Source of the DNA: Picocystis sp. L7
Lineage: Eukaryota; Chlorophyta; Picocystophyceae; Picocystales; Picocystaceae
Reading direction: 5' to 3'
NCBI GenBank assembly: GCA_020975725.1
Contig: QXJR01000028.1
Span: forward strand, 742,974 to 806,973
DNA length: 64,000 nt
Shown here: positions 60,961 through 64,000 of the stretch, one piece after another
How positions within the stretch are numbered: the first letter of the stretch is position 1
Layout: each line of letters begins with the position of its first letter
Notes under the pieces: generated by a model
Database searches by the model: none
Seen by the model: only the letters and a program-made list of their open reading frames with translations
What the model was told of the DNA's origin: nothing
Translations under genes and position numbers: made by a program

Positions 60961-61756
60961 AGTCTACTAACTGAGTGTCGAATGGCTTCCCCACCAAAAC
61001 GAGTACCTTGGTGTTGTGTAGGTATGCATGTGGTCTGTAGCTCGACGGGTGTGAAGAAGTCAAGGTCCATGCTTCCAATTGTCGGAAGCTTGAACTATAA
61101 GATTGGGAGATGGATTTATGGAACACGGAGTCCCAAGCCCCCCTCCAAAGAGCCTCTTTCTCGACGTGTTCTCCTCCACTACCCAAACGGGGGCACGGGA
61201 CTCGGATTTGCCTGCTTGAAGGGATGGTAGAAATTGGGGCGAAGTGTTGGAAGGAACCCCGTTGGACTAGAGTTTCCGGGTTTAGGACAAGGATCACAAG
61301 ACAAGCTACGGACCCTCCAAAACCCGAAGGCCTGGCAAGTCGAGACGGAACCTCCGACGACAAAAAGAAGACGGGCGCCCTCCCACTTACGCCGTGAAGC
61401 GCCTCGAAGACCTGGAAAGTGGACATTAGTTAGCGAAAAACTCCATGACACGTGACGTGGTACGTCACGCTGGAGCGCACTATGTAAGAGCTCGCGACTT
61501 CACATGTAAAGCAGTTTTTGCCTTGCTACGAAACCAGGTGCTCCGCCACCAGCGAAACTCGTCCTCGACCACTGCCAAGCAGCCAAACGAATCGCTACCA
61601 GCAGCCCTTTGCCGCTTGAGAAACCACAAGTGCCCTCCCCCAGATAGACAACACCAACAAGTCCAATCCACTTGTGGTGTTATGACCCAACACCCCGATT
61701 GGGTCCTCACCCATTGGAACCTTCCAATGGATGGTGATGTTTAAAGGACTAGTGAG
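60961..61756. other. Intergenic, no gene seen
   Basis: About 800 bp with frames broken by stops. A purine-rich AAAGGACTAGTGAG precedes the LTR-like sequence at 61757, in the place a polypurine tract would take. Confidence 0.4.
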
Positions 61757-62072
61757 TATTGAAAAGTTAAGTACAGGACCAGTTCTATGGAGTTTATTTT
61801 CTATGGGACTGGTCGTGCAGGTCGTCCCTTCCGACCAGGACAGCCGCACGTTCGGCGGCGGCTGTGGATAGGATACCCTATCCACAATGCCACGTAGGCA
61901 TTGTGGCGGCTATTAGGGCCCAAGGGGCCACGCCTTGAATGCATGCCACACACTCTTTCCAACCTCGCTCCTCCGTGCACCTCCGTGCTCCGAACTCCTA
62001 AGGACCTTCACGAACCCAGGTCCTCCAACGCTGCCTGTTAACCTTGCGGTTAAACAGCAGATCCTTTCAACA
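61757..62072 (+). repeat. LTR-like sequence, possible solo LTR or relic
   Basis: Starts TATTGAAAAG and ends CCTTTCAACA, about 316 bp, near the 307-bp copia LTR. Its head resembles that LTR in order: TATTGAgAAAAG, a GTgCAGGA-like box, GTTTATTcTCTA-like box, then a direct-repeat GAC/CGTCGTCC region. A hairpin (CTGTTAACC with GGTTAAACAG) lies at 62034-62057. The adjacent integrase frame is on the other strand, so it may instead be that element's LTR. No matching second LTR was found in the window. Confidence 0.4.
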
Positions 62073-63365
62073 GGGGGACTGTCTGTCTTCAATCAAGCCA
62101 GTAGGGGCCACCCACGCATAAGCTAGTATAACCGAATCCTGGGGCCCTTGGTTGGGTGACCCAGGATGGAGGGGAGACCGAGGCTCCTCGTAGGGGGGCC
62201 TGGGACCCAGAGTCCCTTTCAGAGCAGGAAGATGTTGGGTGGAGGCAGCCTGTTGTTTGGCGCGGTCCACCAGTAAGTCTTGAATGGCACTGTATACTTT
62301 TCTCTGTGCTGTAAGCAATCTAGTGATCATTTTGTTTGGGGAAGTAAGCAGATTTCTTGTTTCAGTACCAGTGGTCACCAACTGCAGGTGCCACGGTAGG
62401 CGGGAAGGGCAGCCATATAGCATTTCAAAGGTGCTGCATTCCAAAAGCGAGTGCACGCTGTCGTTGTATGCGTGCGCTGCGGCCTGCAAATACTGATCCC
62501 AATTCTCTGGTTTATCGGTCATCGTTCGCAGTGTTAGCAACAGCGTGCGATGTTGGCGTTCGACCGGACCTTGAGACCGTAAATGATAAGGGGTGCCTGT
62601 CTTGTGGCTAGACCCCAAAGCTGTGCAATAAGCACCGAACAGCTTCCGATAGGCTGGACCATTATCGGTACGTATGATGGTGGGTGTGTGGTACTTGTAC
62701 ACCACATTGTCCAGCAAGGCACGAGCTTGACGAGTGGCTGACCATGATGTATGCATGGGAACGTAAACAGCGAACTTCGTAAGCCGATCCACTACCGTGA
62801 TCACTGCATTGTGATGATCACGGGTGAGTGGCAGGCCTTCTACCACATCAAGCACTACTGTATGGAGAGGATGTGGATAGTACTTCATTTCTGGCAGCTG
62901 CGGGCGCGCACGACTGGTGTTTGTAGGCTTCATCCTCTGGCAGGTGGGACACCGTGCCACAAACTGCTTGATGTGGGCCTTCATGCCGGGCCAATAAAAG
63001 TGTCGGCAGGCAGCTTCATATGTACGATGGGCGCCAAAGTGGGCGCGATCGTGCACCAGGTGGAGCATGTCTTGGCGGAGAGCGTTGTCCAAGGGGGCTT
63101 GGAGAATTGCTGGTCCTGCATAATGTCCCAGTGGTGATGTTGCGTTGTCGCGGAATAAGAGGCCATCTCTGCAGATGTAACCTTGAGGTGGATGCTTCAG
63201 TTTGTTTTGATAGTCCTTGTCATGCAAGATTGCTGTGCGAATACGCGATAGCAGCGGTACGTTGGTGATGTGTGCTGCGGACCCATTGTCGTTGGACGAG
63301 CTGCGCTGCGTCCGTATTGCGTTCACAGAACCACAAGTTGTATTATTTATACCGGTTTTGCGCAT
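62067..63365 (-). CDS. Ty3/gypsy-type integrase, stand-alone ORF
   Basis: 432 aa from ATG at 63365, uninterrupted. It begins in the linker before integrase (GYICRDGLLFRDN), then has the HHCC zinc domain (H-x3-H in HDRAHFGAH; CPTCQRMK), the catalytic core with VVLDVVEGLP, IIRTDNGPAY and GPVERQHRTLL (D, D, E), and a C-terminal basic/Pro tail. This order and the motif style are Ty3/gypsy, not copia. No reverse transcriptase, RNase H or protease lies upstream, where 63366-64000 has no related frame. It is therefore either a 5'-truncated fragment or an exapted integrase gene. The intact frame with an ATG at the domain border fits both. Confidence 0.85.
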   Translation of the reverse strand: MRKTGINNTTCGSVNAIRTQRSSSNDNGSAAHITNVPLLSRIRTAILHDKDYQNKLKHPPQGYICRDGLLFRDNATSPLGHYAGPAILQAPLDNALRQDMLHLVHDRAHFGAHRTYEAACRHFYWPGMKAHIKQFVARCPTCQRMKPTNTSRARPQLPEMKYYPHPLHTVVLDVVEGLPLTRDHHNAVITVVDRLTKFAVYVPMHTSWSATRQARALLDNVVYKYHTPTIIRTDNGPAYRKLFGAYCTALGSSHKTGTPYHLRSQGPVERQHRTLLLTLRTMTDKPENWDQYLQAAAHAYNDSVHSLLECSTFEMLYGCPSRLPWHLQLVTTGTETRNLLTSPNKMITRLLTAQRKVYSAIQDLLVDRAKQQAASTQHLPALKGTLGPRPPYEEPRSPLHPGSPNQGPQDSVILAYAWVAPTGLIEDRQSPC

Positions 63366-64000
63366 GCGCGAGGAAACATTAGGGATTAGGGTATGAACCG
63401 TATCGACCTTCCAAACTCGGTACGGTGTAGAAAGCGGAATCCCGATCCTACGATAAGGGATTCCCTCCTCTCGCCCGGTCGCAAAATCCGCGGTCCCCTC
63501 AACACACGGTCCCTAGTCGATGGGAATGGGAAGGAATCCCGATCGGTTGGGGCGCCTCGGCGGGGCGTGGCGTTGGAATCACCGGGGTGACCCGTTCGAT
63601 CGAACTTCACCGTTCAAGTACCTGCACACCCGTCGAGGAAAAACAGCGGGCCTCGACCAATGAAAACGAGGAAACGAAAGGAGTTTCGACCAATCAGAAT
63701 GCATAATATAAGGGGGGCATTTGCATCCGGTAATTCCGTTCGACCCACATAAGCAAGGGGGTATTCAAGCGCTTCTATCGGAGGGAGGAGAGGGACCGGA
63801 ACCGGGCTGGCTCGAGGCTGCGCACAAAAGCACGAACGACATGTAAGACTGAACAGATGCTTCTGCAGTTTCTTCGCATCCAATTCCCATGACAATATCA
63901 AAGAAGCCAGCCAAAGTGCGGTGAAAATGTACACAAAACATCGTTGGCTTCAATTGAAGCCAAGCTCTCCTCACTCAAGTCAAACACTTGCAACCAACCA
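63366..64000. other. Right edge of window, no gene seen
   Basis: 635 bp, short frames only. No reverse transcriptase remnant belonging to the integrase is visible. Confidence 0.5.

Overview
The window is nuclear DNA from a eukaryote, most likely a photosynthetic microalga of the green lineage. Most genes are single-exon. I infer five introns, all 70-89 bp, all GT-AG and all in phase 0. Three genes point to green-lineage algae or plants: a BLISTER-like coiled-coil protein (515-1658), a LOW PSII ACCUMULATION 2-like plastid protein (40193-40690), and an enolase with the N-terminal extension of plant cytosolic ENO3 (15756-17192). A BspA/DUF285 repeat surface protein (59227-60837) is of a kind common in marine microalgae. 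The species cannot be named from the sequence alone.

Region by region. 1-6.3 kb is compact: BLISTER-like (-), signal peptide peptidase (-, two exons), a divergent promoter rich in TATCGATA palindromes, PRP4-type splicing kinase (+), and a DHHC palmitoyltransferase (-). 6.6-15.1 kb is one MULE DNA transposon (element 1) with 697-bp terminal inverted repeats (TIRs) and an 11-bp target duplication. An intact Ty1/copia retrotransposon with identical LTRs sits inside its right TIR. 15.7-18.6 kb holds enolase and a NASP/SHNi-TPR histone chaperone. 18.7-27.9 kb is an unusual tandem array of four MULE-type elements: two autonomous (elements 2 and 3) and two non-autonomous (4 and 5). They stand end to end and are separated only by runs of 12 C, with 11 C at each outer edge.

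29-33.4 kb encodes a very large fasciclin plus LamG-like secreted protein. 34.8-38.2 kb holds two tandem ZIP metal transporters sharing a 74-bp intron position. 38.7-47.4 kb is again gene-dense: a methyltransferase, LPA2-like, a prolyl iminopeptidase-like hydrolase, a histidine phosphatase, tRNA-dihydrouridine synthase 3, and a LysM protein. 47.4-59.2 kb is gene-poor, with a 72-bp minisatellite, a small membrane protein, a secreted YcnI/DUF1775 protein and a short-chain dehydrogenase. 59.2-60.8 kb is the BspA-repeat protein. 61.7-63.4 kb holds an LTR-like relic and a stand-alone Ty3/gypsy-type integrase ORF.

The host genes are mostly housekeeping functions (glycolysis, splicing, protein processing, photosystem assembly, metal transport, tRNA modification) and form no single pathway. 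The most interesting system is the MULE family. Its three transposase genes are AT-rich and sit inside GC-rich, C-tract-bearing TIRs. Two TIR families each have an autonomous and a non-autonomous member here, and four copies used the same homopolymeric C run as target.
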